A stretch of DNA of 55,782 nt from Gammaproteobacteria bacterium (GCA_020849475.1 JADLGE010000106.1:1-55782); one strand, 5' to 3'; positions 25,200-34,112 are shown, counted from the first letter of the stretch. Numbers and translations: made by a program. Notes: generated by a model not told the origin, from the letters alone.

Positions 25200-26408
25200 A
25201 TGAGCGTCACGAGCAGATCAAAACATCGCGGCCCCGACACGCCCGACACTGAACTCGCCGCCGAAGCCGGCAACCTGCCGGTGACCGAGCGCATCATGGA
25301 CTTCCGTCCACGTGACCGCGCCCTGTCCTTCGTCAACATGAGTCTCGCCGCGGAGCGCGCCGATCCGTTCCGCGTGCTGATAGTCGACGACGACGCCGCG
25401 CATCGCAATCTGGTGTCGGAGATTCTGTCCGCGCCGTTGTTCAGTGTCAGCACGGCAATGTCCGGACGCGTGGCGCTGGAGTTGCTGTCGCAGAAAGAAT
25501 TCGATGTGGTGCTGGTCGACAAGGTCATGCCGGAAATGAGCGGCGACGAACTTTGTCAGGCCATTCGCGAACGTTACAACCGCCACATCCTGCCGGTGAT
25601 CGTGGTGACCGGCTCACACGGCTACGCCGACTTGAGCATCAGCCTCGCCGGCGGCGCCAACGATTTCATCCGCAAGCCCTACGATCCCAACGAACTCATC
25701 GCACGTGTGCGCTCGGCGGCGACCACCAAGCGCCTCACCGACCAGATGGAAAGCGCCGAGACTTTGCTGTTCGGGCTGGCGCGCATGGTTGAAGCCAAGG
25801 ACGAATGCACGGGCGATCACTGTTCGCGACTCGCTCACTACGCCGAAGTCTTCGGCGCGGCGCTCGGCCTCGGTGAACGGGATCTCGCGGCCTTGAAGAG
25901 TGGCGCCATCCTGCACGACATCGGCAAGCTCGCCATTCCCGATCGCATTCTGCTCAAACCCGGCGCGCTGTCGGAACAGGAATGGGTGCTCATGAAACAG
26001 CCCACCGTGATCGGCGCCATGCTGTGCGGCGAACTGAAATCACTGCGCAGCGCCGTGCCGATCATTCGTCATCATCACGAACGCTGGGACGGCAGCGGCT
26101 ATCCCGACGGCCTGGCCGGCAGCGAGATTCCCTTGCTGGCGCAGATCTTCCAACTGCTCGATGTATTCGATGCGCTCACCACCGCGCGGCCTTACAAGGA
26201 AGCGTGGTCGGTGGAGCGCGCGCGCGACATCATCGAAGAAGAAATGAACAAGGGCTACTACAACCCGGCCCTCACGCGCGAATTCCTGGCGCTGCTGCGC
26301 GATGGCGCGGACAGCATGATGCGCTTCGGCGGGCACAGCTCGGTGGTCGACGGCGGCCGCCGGATCTACGAAGCACTGTTGGCCAACGGCTGCGTACCGC
26401 ACGGCTGA
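25200..26408 (+). CDS. Response regulator with HD-GYP domain (REC-HD-GYP)
   Basis: 402 residues. A receiver domain at about 57-178 has IVDDD (acidic pocket 63-65), phospho-acceptor Asp107 in LVDKVMPEMSG and Lys159 in RKP. An HD-GYP domain at about 185-380 has HDIGKLAIPD (His239, Asp240) and HHHERWDGSGYP (291-302). HD-GYP domains hydrolyse cyclic di-GMP, sometimes cGAMP, and all core residues are present, so activity is expected. The layout matches RpfG-type regulators. The first 50 residues are charged and probably disordered. It is the first gene of a six-gene same-strand run; the next start is 76 bases away. The AGG upstream of ATG 25200 is modest. Likely output is lowering c-di-GMP when phosphorylated by a kinase of the operon. 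Confidence 0.95.
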   Translation: MSVTSRSKHRGPDTPDTELAAEAGNLPVTERIMDFRPRDRALSFVNMSLAAERADPFRVLIVDDDAAHRNLVSEILSAPLFSVSTAMSGRVALELLSQKEFDVVLVDKVMPEMSGDELCQAIRERYNRHILPVIVVTGSHGYADLSISLAGGANDFIRKPYDPNELIARVRSAATTKRLTDQMESAETLLFGLARMVEAKDECTGDHCSRLAHYAEVFGAALGLGERDLAALKSGAILHDIGKLAIPDRILLKPGALSEQEWVLMKQPTVIGAMLCGELKSLRSAVPIIRHHHERWDGSGYPDGLAGSEIPLLAQIFQLLDVFDALTTARPYKEAWSVERARDIIEEEMNKGYYNPALTREFLALLRDGADSMMRFGGHSSVVDGGRRIYEALLANGCVPHG

Positions 26409-26484
26409 TGACGCCTGTGATGAAAACCTATAACGATAAAAATTCTGCGCTCACCGCGCGCTTCGCTACCAGAGGCTTACTGCC

Positions 26485-27408
26485 ATGACACCCGATACGG
26501 TGCTGCTGGTCGATGACGATCAGCAACTGGGGAGATTCACCGCCGAGGTGCTCGACCTCGCCGGCTTCAATGTCGAACTGACGGCCTTGGGTCGTGACGG
26601 CCTCGAACGCGTCACGGCTGACCCGGGCCGCTACCAGGCGGTGGTGCTCGACCGTCGTCTCCCGGATCTCGATGGCCTGACCATCTTGAATCGCATGAAG
26701 GGCAACAGCGCCACGCGCGATATTCCCGTGGTGCTGCTCACCGGTTTGAGCAGCGAGCGGGATATCACCGATGGTATCGATGCCGGCGCCTACTACTACG
26801 TGACCAAGCCGTTTCGCGAATCGATGCTGCAGGCGGTGGTGCGTGCCGCCATCGACGACTACCAGGCGCGCATCAGTCTGCGCAAGGAGTTGGCCTCCAC
26901 CGCCGACGCCATCGGACTTCTGCACGGCGGTGAGTTCCGCTTCCGCACGCCGCGCCAGGCGCGCGCGCTCGCGGGCCTGCTGGCGCACTGCACATCCAAT
27001 CCGAGTGCGGTCGTGACCGGCTTGTGGGAGTTGCTCATCAATGCCGTCGAGCATGGCAATCTCAACCTGAGTTATGCGGAGAAATCCGCACTGCTCGCGA
27101 GCGGCCAGTGGCAAAGCGAAATATGCCGGCGACTGGCCGCGCCGGAATATTTGCACAAGCAAGTCACCGTGCGCGTCGATTTACTCGCCCAGCAGGTGTG
27201 TTACACCGTCACCGATGAAGGGCAGGGCTTCGACCCGCGTCCGTATTTTGAATTTGAACCCGGGCGTGCCACCCACGCCCATGGCCGTGGCATCGCCATG
27301 GCCAGGCGCTTGAGTTTCAGTTCCATCGAATACCTCGGCAACGGCAATACCGTGCGCGCCACCAGCGCGTGTGCCGAACATTCAGCACAGCCAGTGGATG
27401 CCGTATGA
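26485..27408 (+). CDS. Response regulator fused to an HATPase_c domain
   Basis: 307 residues. The receiver domain at 1-125 has LLVDDDQQ, Asp56 in VVLDRRLPDLDG and Lys108 in TKPF. After a helical linker, residues about 150-295 form a GHKL ATPase: the N box is ELLINAVEHGNL (Asn186), G1 is TVTDEGQGFDP (Asp244), and the G2 lid is HGRGIAMARR. There is no HisKA dimerisation domain or phospho-acceptor His, so it is not a normal histidine kinase. Such REC plus RsbW-like ATPase proteins may act as anti-sigma-type switch kinases or as atypical kinases lacking DHp. GAGG lies about ten bases before ATG 26485. Its last four bases overlap the next start (ATGA), implying translational coupling. Confidence 0.88.
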   Translation: MTPDTVLLVDDDQQLGRFTAEVLDLAGFNVELTALGRDGLERVTADPGRYQAVVLDRRLPDLDGLTILNRMKGNSATRDIPVVLLTGLSSERDITDGIDAGAYYYVTKPFRESMLQAVVRAAIDDYQARISLRKELASTADAIGLLHGGEFRFRTPRQARALAGLLAHCTSNPSAVVTGLWELLINAVEHGNLNLSYAEKSALLASGQWQSEICRRLAAPEYLHKQVTVRVDLLAQQVCYTVTDEGQGFDPRPYFEFEPGRATHAHGRGIAMARRLSFSSIEYLGNGNTVRATSACAEHSAQPVDAV

Positions 27409-28028
27409 AATCGCGAATCGATCAAAGAAAACTTGTGTTCAACGCCCCGGACAAGCCCTACCTCACGCCCAATGAAGTGGCGAGCCTGTTCATGGTGTCG
27501 CCCATCACCGTCAGGCAATGGGCGCAGAAAGGCCTGCTCAAGGCCGAAGTGACGGTGGGAGGCCATCGCCGCTTTCTGCGCGGCGAAGTGGAACGCTTCG
27601 CGCGCGAACATCGTCTCGCCGGCACCCGCGCCGACAGTGAACCCGGCCGCGCGCGACTGCTGGTGGTCGACGATGACCGGCAACTGGTCGGTTATATCCG
27701 TGAGTTGCTCAGTGAAATCGACAATCTGCAGATAGAAACCGCCTACGACGGCTTCGATGCCGGCACCAAGATGCAGGTCATACGTCCGCATATCGTGCTG
27801 TTGGATCTCATGATGCCGGGCTTGAATGGCTTCGAAGTATGCCAACGCATCAAGTCCGATCATCTGACCCGCGATACCCGCGTCATCACCATGACCGGCT
27901 TTGCATCGTCGGAGAACACCGGTCGCTCAATCACCGCTGGCGCGGAGCGCTGCCTGTCCAAACCGCTCAACCCCGAAGCGCTGATTGCCCTCGTGAGCGA
28001 AGCGGTCGCGAGCCTCGCGAGCGCCTGA
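27405..28028 (+). CDS. Response regulator with N-terminal excisionase/MerR-type HTH (HTH-REC)
   Basis: 207 residues. Residues 19-68 are a helix-turn-helix of the excisionase/BldC type: YLTPNEVASLFMVSPITVRQ, then a wing with GGHRRFLRGEVERF. A receiver domain follows at about 83-205 with LLVVDDD, Asp134 in VLLDLMMPGLNG and Lys186 in SKP. This order is the reverse of most DNA-binding response regulators, which put REC first. ATG 27405 is inside the upstream stop (ATGA overlap). It is the only obvious DNA-binding protein of the operon and so the best candidate for its transcriptional output, perhaps on the AT-rich palindromes upstream of 25200. Confidence 0.9.
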   Translation: MKSRIDQRKLVFNAPDKPYLTPNEVASLFMVSPITVRQWAQKGLLKAEVTVGGHRRFLRGEVERFAREHRLAGTRADSEPGRARLLVVDDDRQLVGYIRELLSEIDNLQIETAYDGFDAGTKMQVIRPHIVLLDLMMPGLNGFEVCQRIKSDHLTRDTRVITMTGFASSENTGRSITAGAERCLSKPLNPEALIALVSEAVASLASA

Positions 28029-28033
28029 GTCCG

Positions 28034-29008
28034 ATGCCACGCGGCCACGCAAGAATGACTGCTGCGCGCACTGTCCTGCGGGCGGCGTGCTGCTGCGTGA
28101 CTCTGGCATGGCTGCTCGGCGGCTGCAGTGCCGAGACACCCGCACCCTTGCGCATCGCCACCAACAACTGGCCCGGCTACTGGCCCCTGTACCTGGCGCG
28201 CAGCGCGGGAAAACTCGACGCGCGCCTGCAGGAACTCAGCTCCGCCAGCGAAGTGTTGCGCGCGTTCCGCAATCATCGCGTCGACGTCGCGGCCTTCACC
28301 ATCGAAGAGTTCCTGCAACTGCTCGACGAAGGCAACGAGCCTTTCATTGCACTGGTGATCGACTATTCCAATGGCGCCGACAGCGTCATCGCGCGGCCGC
28401 CCTACACATCGGTCGCGGCGCTGCGCGGCCGTGTGATCGGCACCGAGAGCACCGCCATGGGCGCCTATGTACTGCGCCGCACGCTCGCCAGCGCCGGCCT
28501 CAAGGAAAGCGATGTCAAACCCGTCGCCTTCGATTCTGCCGATCACGAAAGCGCTTACATGAACGGCCAGGTCGACGCCATCGTCACCTTCGAGCCCACC
28601 CGTTCACGGCTGCTGGCCGCCGGTGGCCACGAGGTCTTCAGTTCGGCCTTGATGCCGGGCGAGGTGGCCGATGTGCTGGTCGTCACGGCCAACACCGCGC
28701 GACAGCGCGCGCCTGAACTGCGCAAACTTATCGCCACATGGTATGCCGCCGCCGACAGCATGCGGACGCAACCGCGCGCGGCCGCCGACCAACTGGCCGG
28801 CATGACCAAGCTTACCCATGATCAATTCGAGCAGGCCTTGCAGGGCATGCACCTGGTCACGCCAGGGGAAAACCAGGCGCTGCTGCACGCCAAGTTCGGC
28901 GACATCCTCGAGCAGGTGGCACACACCATGAGCGCGGCCGGCATGCTGACCCACACCTATAGCGCCGACGAGCTCCGCGCGCGCTTCATCAAGCTTGCGC
29001 AGCCATGA
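28034..29008 (+). CDS. Substrate-binding lipoprotein (NMT1/SsuA/TauA-like)
   Basis: 324 residues. It has a lipoprotein signal with lipobox LLGGC (Cys31 from ATG 28034, or Cys24 from ATG 28055; the shorter start is equally plausible and neither has a strong ribosome-binding site). The mature part is a type II periplasmic binding protein: LRIATNNWPGYWPLYLA opens the fold as in NitT/TauT/thiamine-precursor receptors, followed by the FTIEEFLQLLDEG, VIGTESTAMGAYVLRRTLA and QVDAIVTFEPTRSRLL segments. There is no permease or ATPase gene nearby; instead it sits between an HTH-REC gene and a membrane histidine kinase, whose ATG overlaps its stop (ATGA). It is therefore more likely a periplasmic sensor subunit for that kinase than a transport component (inference). 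Confidence 0.88.
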   Translation: MPRGHARMTAARTVLRAACCCVTLAWLLGGCSAETPAPLRIATNNWPGYWPLYLARSAGKLDARLQELSSASEVLRAFRNHRVDVAAFTIEEFLQLLDEGNEPFIALVIDYSNGADSVIARPPYTSVAALRGRVIGTESTAMGAYVLRRTLASAGLKESDVKPVAFDSADHESAYMNGQVDAIVTFEPTRSRLLAAGGHEVFSSALMPGEVADVLVVTANTARQRAPELRKLIATWYAAADSMRTQPRAAADQLAGMTKLTHDQFEQALQGMHLVTPGENQALLHAKFGDILEQVAHTMSAAGMLTHTYSADELRARFIKLAQP

Positions 29009-31356
29009 CGCCCCATAGCCTGCGTCGCCGCCTGCCACTGCTGTTGCTGCTGTTCGTGATGTTCGCGGCGGCGCTGACCTTGTTGATTGCGCTGCCCTTG
29101 CAGAGCCGCACGATCGAAGCACGTGGTCTGCAGCTGGCACGCAGCCAAAGCGACCTGGTGCAAAGCGGACTCAATACCATCCTGCGGCACGGCAACCTGG
29201 CCGATGCGCGCACCTATCTCGGCTCCCTCATGTTGGACGAAAGTCTCAAACGTGTGTTGCTGCTGGACAGCAGCGCGCGCGTGCTGGTGGACCCGCGCCG
29301 TGAATTGGACGACAAGCCTGCCGGCGACTATCTCGGCAAGGAACTGCGCGAAAAGGTCGAGCAGGCGCTTGCCACCAACGCCGGCGCGCTGGTGCTGCGC
29401 CACGACAGAAGCGCGGTGGCCGGCCTGTATCCCGTCATCCTCGACAGCCAAGCGTTCAGCCTGCGCCCCTCGCGCAATGGCCTGCTGTTCATCGAGTGGG
29501 ACCTCACCAAGGCCAAGGCCGCTGAGCGCCAGTTCATGCTGAGCGTGCTGGGCAGCATGGTGGCGGTGATGGCCGCCTTGACGGTGCTGTTGGGCTTGGT
29601 GCTGGACCGTGCGATCTCCGCGCCGGTGCGTCAGTTGCTGCATGCCGCGCAGGCCATGGCGGGCGGCGACCGCGACGCGCGCGCGGTGGCCGAAGGCAGC
29701 AGTGAGTTCGTGGCGCTCGCGCACGCACTCAACAGCGTGATGGCATCGTTGCTCGACAAGCAGCGCGACCTCGCCGAGCGTGAGCGACAGCTGCGCCTGA
29801 CTCACCAATTCGCAGGCACCGGCACCTTTGAGTGGAATCTCAAGGACGACACTGTGCGCGGCACCCGCCATTTCTGGGCGCGCTTCTTTGGCGAACAACT
29901 CAACGATGTATTGCCGCTCGAGGTCGGCTTCCACTCTGTCGACGCCCAAGACCGCCCGTTGCTCGACCAGGCGCTCAATGCCTGCGCCATGATCGGCGCG
30001 CAGCTCGATGTGCATTTCCGTTGTCGCGATCGCGATGGACTGTGGCATTGGTTGCATCTGGTCGGAAACGCCGAACGCGACGCCGAGGGCTGCGCGCTGC
30101 GTATCGTGGCGCTGACGCGCGACGAGACCGTCGAAGTTGCCGCGCGCGATGCGCTGCGTGCCACCGCCCGCGAACTCGAATACCAGAAGTACGCGCTTGA
30201 TCAGCATTCAATCGTCGCCATCACCGACGTGCGCGACGTCATCACCTACGTCAATGAAAAATTCTGCCAGGTCAGTGGCTACCAGCGCGAGCAATTGCTC
30301 GGTCGCACCCATCGCATGCTGAAATCGGGCGCGCATGACCACGCCTTCTATCGCGACATGTGGGCGACGCTCGGCGCCGGCCAGGTGTGGCGCGGGGAGC
30401 TGCAAAACCGGCGGCAGGATGGCAGTCACTACTGGGTGGCGACCACCATCGTGCCGCACTTCGATGTCGACGGCCGTACCGATGGTTATATCTCCATCCT
30501 GACCGACATCACTGCGCGTGTGGAAGGTGAGCGCGAGCGCGAACGTTTGCAGCGACAGCTTTATCAGACGCAGAAGGTCGAGGCCCTGGGTTTGTTGTCA
30601 GGCGGCATCGCGCATGATTTCAACAACCTCCTGGCCGCCATTGTCGGTCATGCGGAGCTTGCCGAGCGTCGTTACAGCAAAGTCGGCGAAGGTCGACTAT
30701 CGAACTATCTCTACGAAATCATTTCGGCTGCCGAGCGCGGACGCGATCTCGTGCAGCGCCTGCTGACCTTCAGTCACGGCAGCCCGGAACAGGGTTCGGC
30801 CGTACCACCGGCCGACGAGGTGCGCAGCAGTCTGCGCATGCTGCGGCCGCTGTTGCCGACCACCCTCACCATCACCACCGCGCTGCGCGACGATGTGCCG
30901 CCGGTGGCCTTGGCGGCCAACCAGCTACAGCAGGTGGTGACCAATCTGTGCATCAACGCCCGCGATGCGGTCGCCGGCGCCGGGCACTTGCACGTAGCTT
31001 TGGACTTCGGCCGACGTCATGGCAAGTGCGCCGCCTGCGGTAACAAGTTCGACGACGAATTCGTGGTGCTGAGCGTGGAGGATTCCGGCCACGGCGTAAG
31101 CGCCGATATCCTCGACCGCATCTTTGACCCATTCTTCACCACCAAGGCCGTCGGCGACGGCAGCGGTTTGGGCCTGTCGGTGGTGCACGGCATCGTGCAC
31201 CAGGCTGACGGCCATATCCTGGTCAGCGCCGGCGCCCACGGTGGCACCTGTTTCGAGATCCTGCTTGCGCCCTGCCGCCTGGACGGCGCACCTGAGCACA
31301 ACAACGACGCTGGCACGCGCAACAGTGCACGGCCAGCCCTGGAGCATTCCTCATGA
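29005..31356 (+). CDS. Membrane sensor histidine kinase (periplasmic sensor-HAMP-PAS-PAS-HisKA-HATPase)
   Basis: 783 residues. Transmembrane helices at about 10-32 and 177-200 flank a periplasmic domain of about 145 residues, of a Cache-like mixed type (VLLLDSSARVLVDPRRELDD). A HAMP-like region (DRAISAPVRQLLHAAQAMAGGD) follows, then PAS-like domains at about 265-385 and 395-505. HisKA has GLLSGGIAHDFNNLL with phospho-acceptor His537. The ATPase has the N box NLCINARDAV (Asn651), DSGHG, FDPFFTTK and GSGLGLSVVHG. There is no receiver. The ATPase contains an insert with CAAC (Cys675, Cys678) before the G1 box, also present in the next gene. ATG overlaps with neighbours at both ends couple its translation to the binding protein and to the hybrid kinase. 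Confidence 0.94.
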   Translation: MTPHSLRRRLPLLLLLFVMFAAALTLLIALPLQSRTIEARGLQLARSQSDLVQSGLNTILRHGNLADARTYLGSLMLDESLKRVLLLDSSARVLVDPRRELDDKPAGDYLGKELREKVEQALATNAGALVLRHDRSAVAGLYPVILDSQAFSLRPSRNGLLFIEWDLTKAKAAERQFMLSVLGSMVAVMAALTVLLGLVLDRAISAPVRQLLHAAQAMAGGDRDARAVAEGSSEFVALAHALNSVMASLLDKQRDLAERERQLRLTHQFAGTGTFEWNLKDDTVRGTRHFWARFFGEQLNDVLPLEVGFHSVDAQDRPLLDQALNACAMIGAQLDVHFRCRDRDGLWHWLHLVGNAERDAEGCALRIVALTRDETVEVAARDALRATARELEYQKYALDQHSIVAITDVRDVITYVNEKFCQVSGYQREQLLGRTHRMLKSGAHDHAFYRDMWATLGAGQVWRGELQNRRQDGSHYWVATTIVPHFDVDGRTDGYISILTDITARVEGERERERLQRQLYQTQKVEALGLLSGGIAHDFNNLLAAIVGHAELAERRYSKVGEGRLSNYLYEIISAAERGRDLVQRLLTFSHGSPEQGSAVPPADEVRSSLRMLRPLLPTTLTITTALRDDVPPVALAANQLQQVVTNLCINARDAVAGAGHLHVALDFGRRHGKCAACGNKFDDEFVVLSVEDSGHGVSADILDRIFDPFFTTKAVGDGSGLGLSVVHGIVHQADGHILVSAGAHGGTCFEILLAPCRLDGAPEHNNDAGTRNSARPALEHSS

Positions 31357-34112
31357 CCGGCCCCTCGCCTGATGCCCCGACGCCCGATGTAACGCCGCCG
31401 GTGGCGGCAGCGCCGCGTGACTGGGATCCACTGCTGGCGCAACTCGGCCATGGTCAGTGGCACTGGCAACCGCAAGCGGCACAGTGGGCGCTGTCACCGA
31501 CCTGCGCGGACATGCTGGGTTACGGAGCGCACGAAGTGACGCTCGGCGCGCAAGGTTGGCTGCCGCGGGTGCACGTTGACGATCGTGCGCGGGTCGCGAC
31601 TTGCGTCGCTGTTCATGAAAAGCATGTTGACGACGTCTGGCAGTGTGATTTTCGACTGGCCGACACCGGCAGCGGCGAACGTTGGCTGTTGACGCGCGGC
31701 ACCGTGGTGGCACGCGATGAGCGCGGCGTGGCGCTGCTGGTGCGCGGCACTTGCACCGACATGAGCGCCGTCACCACCGCCGGCCATGCGGCGCGCGAGC
31801 GCAATCAGCGTCTGGCAAGCGCCATGGAGCAGGCACAGATCGCCTGGTTCGAGCGCGACCTGGAAACCGACATCGGCGTCGGCTCGCCGTCCATCGCGGC
31901 CATCTATGGCTTGAGCAATCTCGAAGGCCCGTGGCATTTCGACGAGATTCGCGCGCGCATCGTGCCGGAAGATCTGGCGGCGCACCTGCGTGAGATCAAA
32001 GACTCGCTCGAGGCCACCGAGGCCGACAACGAAGTACGCATGATTCACTACCGCATTCGCCGTCCCGACGGCTCGTTGCGGCATCTCGAAGTGCGCTACC
32101 GCAATGTCTACGACGGCGGTCGCGGCCGCGCTTTCGGCCTGGTGTTCGATGTCACCGCAACCAGGGCCCTGGAATCAAAATTCCAGGAAGCGATGGAACA
32201 CACCCGCATGGCGTGGTTCGAGCGCGACCTCGTCAGCGACGAGATGCGCGGCTCGCGTTCGCTGTGGCAGATTTATGGCTTCGATCCCAACCGGCAGCCA
32301 CTGCACTTCTCTGAAATTCTCACGCATATCCATCCTGAGGATGCCGAGCAACATCCGGCCGACACGCGGCAATTGCAGGCGCGCAGTCGTGCCTTGCGCG
32401 GCAAGGTGGAAGAGACCGCGACCGAAGTGGTGTTCTACCGTGTAGTGCCGCCGAGTGGTGACGTGCGCTGGCTAGAAGTGCGCTATCGCCTGCGGCTAGA
32501 CGGCCTCGGCGGCGGCACGGTCAGCGGCCTGGTGGTGGATGTCACCACCACCAAGCTGGCGGAAGCCGCCGCGCGCGATACCGATATGCGTTTGCGCATT
32601 GCGCTCGAAGCGGCCCGCATGGCTTCATGGACCTGGGATCTCAAGAATGACGAGGTCCATTCCCATGATGCATTCGGTGACATGCTCGGTCTACGGGCGC
32701 CAGGCCCGTGGCCTGTAACGGAGGTACTGGCCGCCCTTCATCCCGACGACGTCGCGACGGTGCGCGCGGAATTGGACAGAGCGCGCCACCCTGACCATAC
32801 GCACGATTTGAGCATGGAATATCGCGTGCGTAGCGCGGACGGAGAGGAGCGTTGGGTAGAGGCGCGCGGGCGTGTCAACGCTCAGAGCCTCGCCGGCATC
32901 GCCATCGATGTGACTGCGCGCAAACAGGCCGAGCTCGAACGCGATCGCCTGCATCGCCAACTGCAGCAGGCGCAAAAAATGGAATCCATCGGTCTCTTGA
33001 CCGGCGGCATTGCCCACGACTTCAACAATATTCTGGCCAGCATCCTTGGCTACTCGGGCCTCGCCCTGCAGCGCTTTGCCGATCGCGTGCCGGAGAAGCT
33101 GGTCGACTATCTGAAGGAAGTGCAAATCGCCGGCGCCCGCGCGCGCGACCTGGTGGCGCAGATGCTGGCCTTCAGTCGCGGCGAAAGCGGCGAACTGGTG
33201 CCGATGAAGATTGAGCTCGTGCTTGATCAGACCATCAAGATGCTGCGCCCGACCTTGCCGGCCAGCATCGAAATCAAGACGCAGGTCGAGGGCGCGCTGC
33301 CGGAAGTGCTGGCCGACCCCGTGCAATTGCAACAGGTGGTGCTCAATCTCAGCATCAATTCACGCGATGCGATGGCCGGCACCGGCAACATTGCAATGTC
33401 GTTACGCCGCCTGCGGATCAGTGACGGCCATTGCGCGTCCTGTCATCACACCTTCGACGGTGACTTCGTGGTGCTGGGCGTCGCCGACGATGGCCCTGGC
33501 ATTCCCGAGACCACCCAGGGGCGCATTTTCGAACCGTTCTTTTCGACCAAGGCCTCGGGCCGCGGCACCGGCATGGGGCTGGCCATGGTGCACGGCATCG
33601 TGCATCGGCATCAGGGACACATTCTGGTGCACACCGCGCCCGACGCCGGCTGCGCATTCGAAATCCTGCTGCCGCTCGACCAGGCTGAGCAGAAGCTCAC
33701 GGCAGCGATTGAATCGGTAGACATCGCCAGCTACGAAGCCACCCGTCCGACCGAAGTGCTGGTGGTGGATGATGAACGCGCAGTGGCAAGTTTTGTCGGT
33801 GAGCTGCTCGAGCTCAACGGCTACACGGTCACGGTCGAGACCGACCCGTCACGGGCCTGGGAGCTGTTTGCGAGCGACCCGCAGCGCTTTGACCTGTTGG
33901 TCACTGATCAGACCATGCCGCGCTTGACCGGCGCGCAACTGGCCGCCCGCGTGATGGGCGTGCGCGCCGATTTGCCGGTGGTCTTGATGACGGGCTACAG
34001 CGCCACCATCGATGAACGCAAGGCCCGCGAACTCGGCATTCGCGCCTATCTGCGCAAACCCGTCAGGGGTGACGAACTGCTGGCGGCGATTGCCAGCGCG
34101 GTCGAGCGGTAG
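31353..34112 (+). CDS. Cytoplasmic hybrid histidine kinase (PAS x4-HisKA-HATPase-REC)
   Basis: 919 residues with no transmembrane segment. Four PAS-like domains are read at about 25-140, 150-270, 275-400 and 405-525. PAS2 and PAS3 are alike (AQIAWFERDLETD, TRMAWFERDLVSD), suggesting internal duplication. HisKA has GLLTGGIAHDFNNIL (His555); HATPase has Asn669, DDGPGI, FEPFFSTK and GTGMGLAMVHG; the receiver is at about 798-917 with Asp852 and Lys902. CASC (Cys694, Cys697) sits in the ATPase at the same place as in the membrane kinase. It starts within the upstream stop (ATGA). The receiver may take part in a relay to the three response regulators upstream, but no Hpt domain is seen in the operon. 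The TAG stop lies inside a REP-type palindrome. Confidence 0.94.
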   Translation: MTGPSPDAPTPDVTPPVAAAPRDWDPLLAQLGHGQWHWQPQAAQWALSPTCADMLGYGAHEVTLGAQGWLPRVHVDDRARVATCVAVHEKHVDDVWQCDFRLADTGSGERWLLTRGTVVARDERGVALLVRGTCTDMSAVTTAGHAARERNQRLASAMEQAQIAWFERDLETDIGVGSPSIAAIYGLSNLEGPWHFDEIRARIVPEDLAAHLREIKDSLEATEADNEVRMIHYRIRRPDGSLRHLEVRYRNVYDGGRGRAFGLVFDVTATRALESKFQEAMEHTRMAWFERDLVSDEMRGSRSLWQIYGFDPNRQPLHFSEILTHIHPEDAEQHPADTRQLQARSRALRGKVEETATEVVFYRVVPPSGDVRWLEVRYRLRLDGLGGGTVSGLVVDVTTTKLAEAAARDTDMRLRIALEAARMASWTWDLKNDEVHSHDAFGDMLGLRAPGPWPVTEVLAALHPDDVATVRAELDRARHPDHTHDLSMEYRVRSADGEERWVEARGRVNAQSLAGIAIDVTARKQAELERDRLHRQLQQAQKMESIGLLTGGIAHDFNNILASILGYSGLALQRFADRVPEKLVDYLKEVQIAGARARDLVAQMLAFSRGESGELVPMKIELVLDQTIKMLRPTLPASIEIKTQVEGALPEVLADPVQLQQVVLNLSINSRDAMAGTGNIAMSLRRLRISDGHCASCHHTFDGDFVVLGVADDGPGIPETTQGRIFEPFFSTKASGRGTGMGLAMVHGIVHRHQGHILVHTAPDAGCAFEILLPLDQAEQKLTAAIESVDIASYEATRPTEVLVVDDERAVASFVGELLELNGYTVTVETDPSRAWELFASDPQRFDLLVTDQTMPRLTGAQLAARVMGVRADLPVVLMTGYSATIDERKARELGIRAYLRKPVRGDELLAAIASAVER

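Noticed and set aside
28957..30207. 416-codon minus-strand frame opposite the membrane histidine kinase
   Set aside because: It overlaps the transmembrane, HAMP and PAS regions of a clear kinase and has a Gln/His/Ala-rich translation typical of antisense frames.
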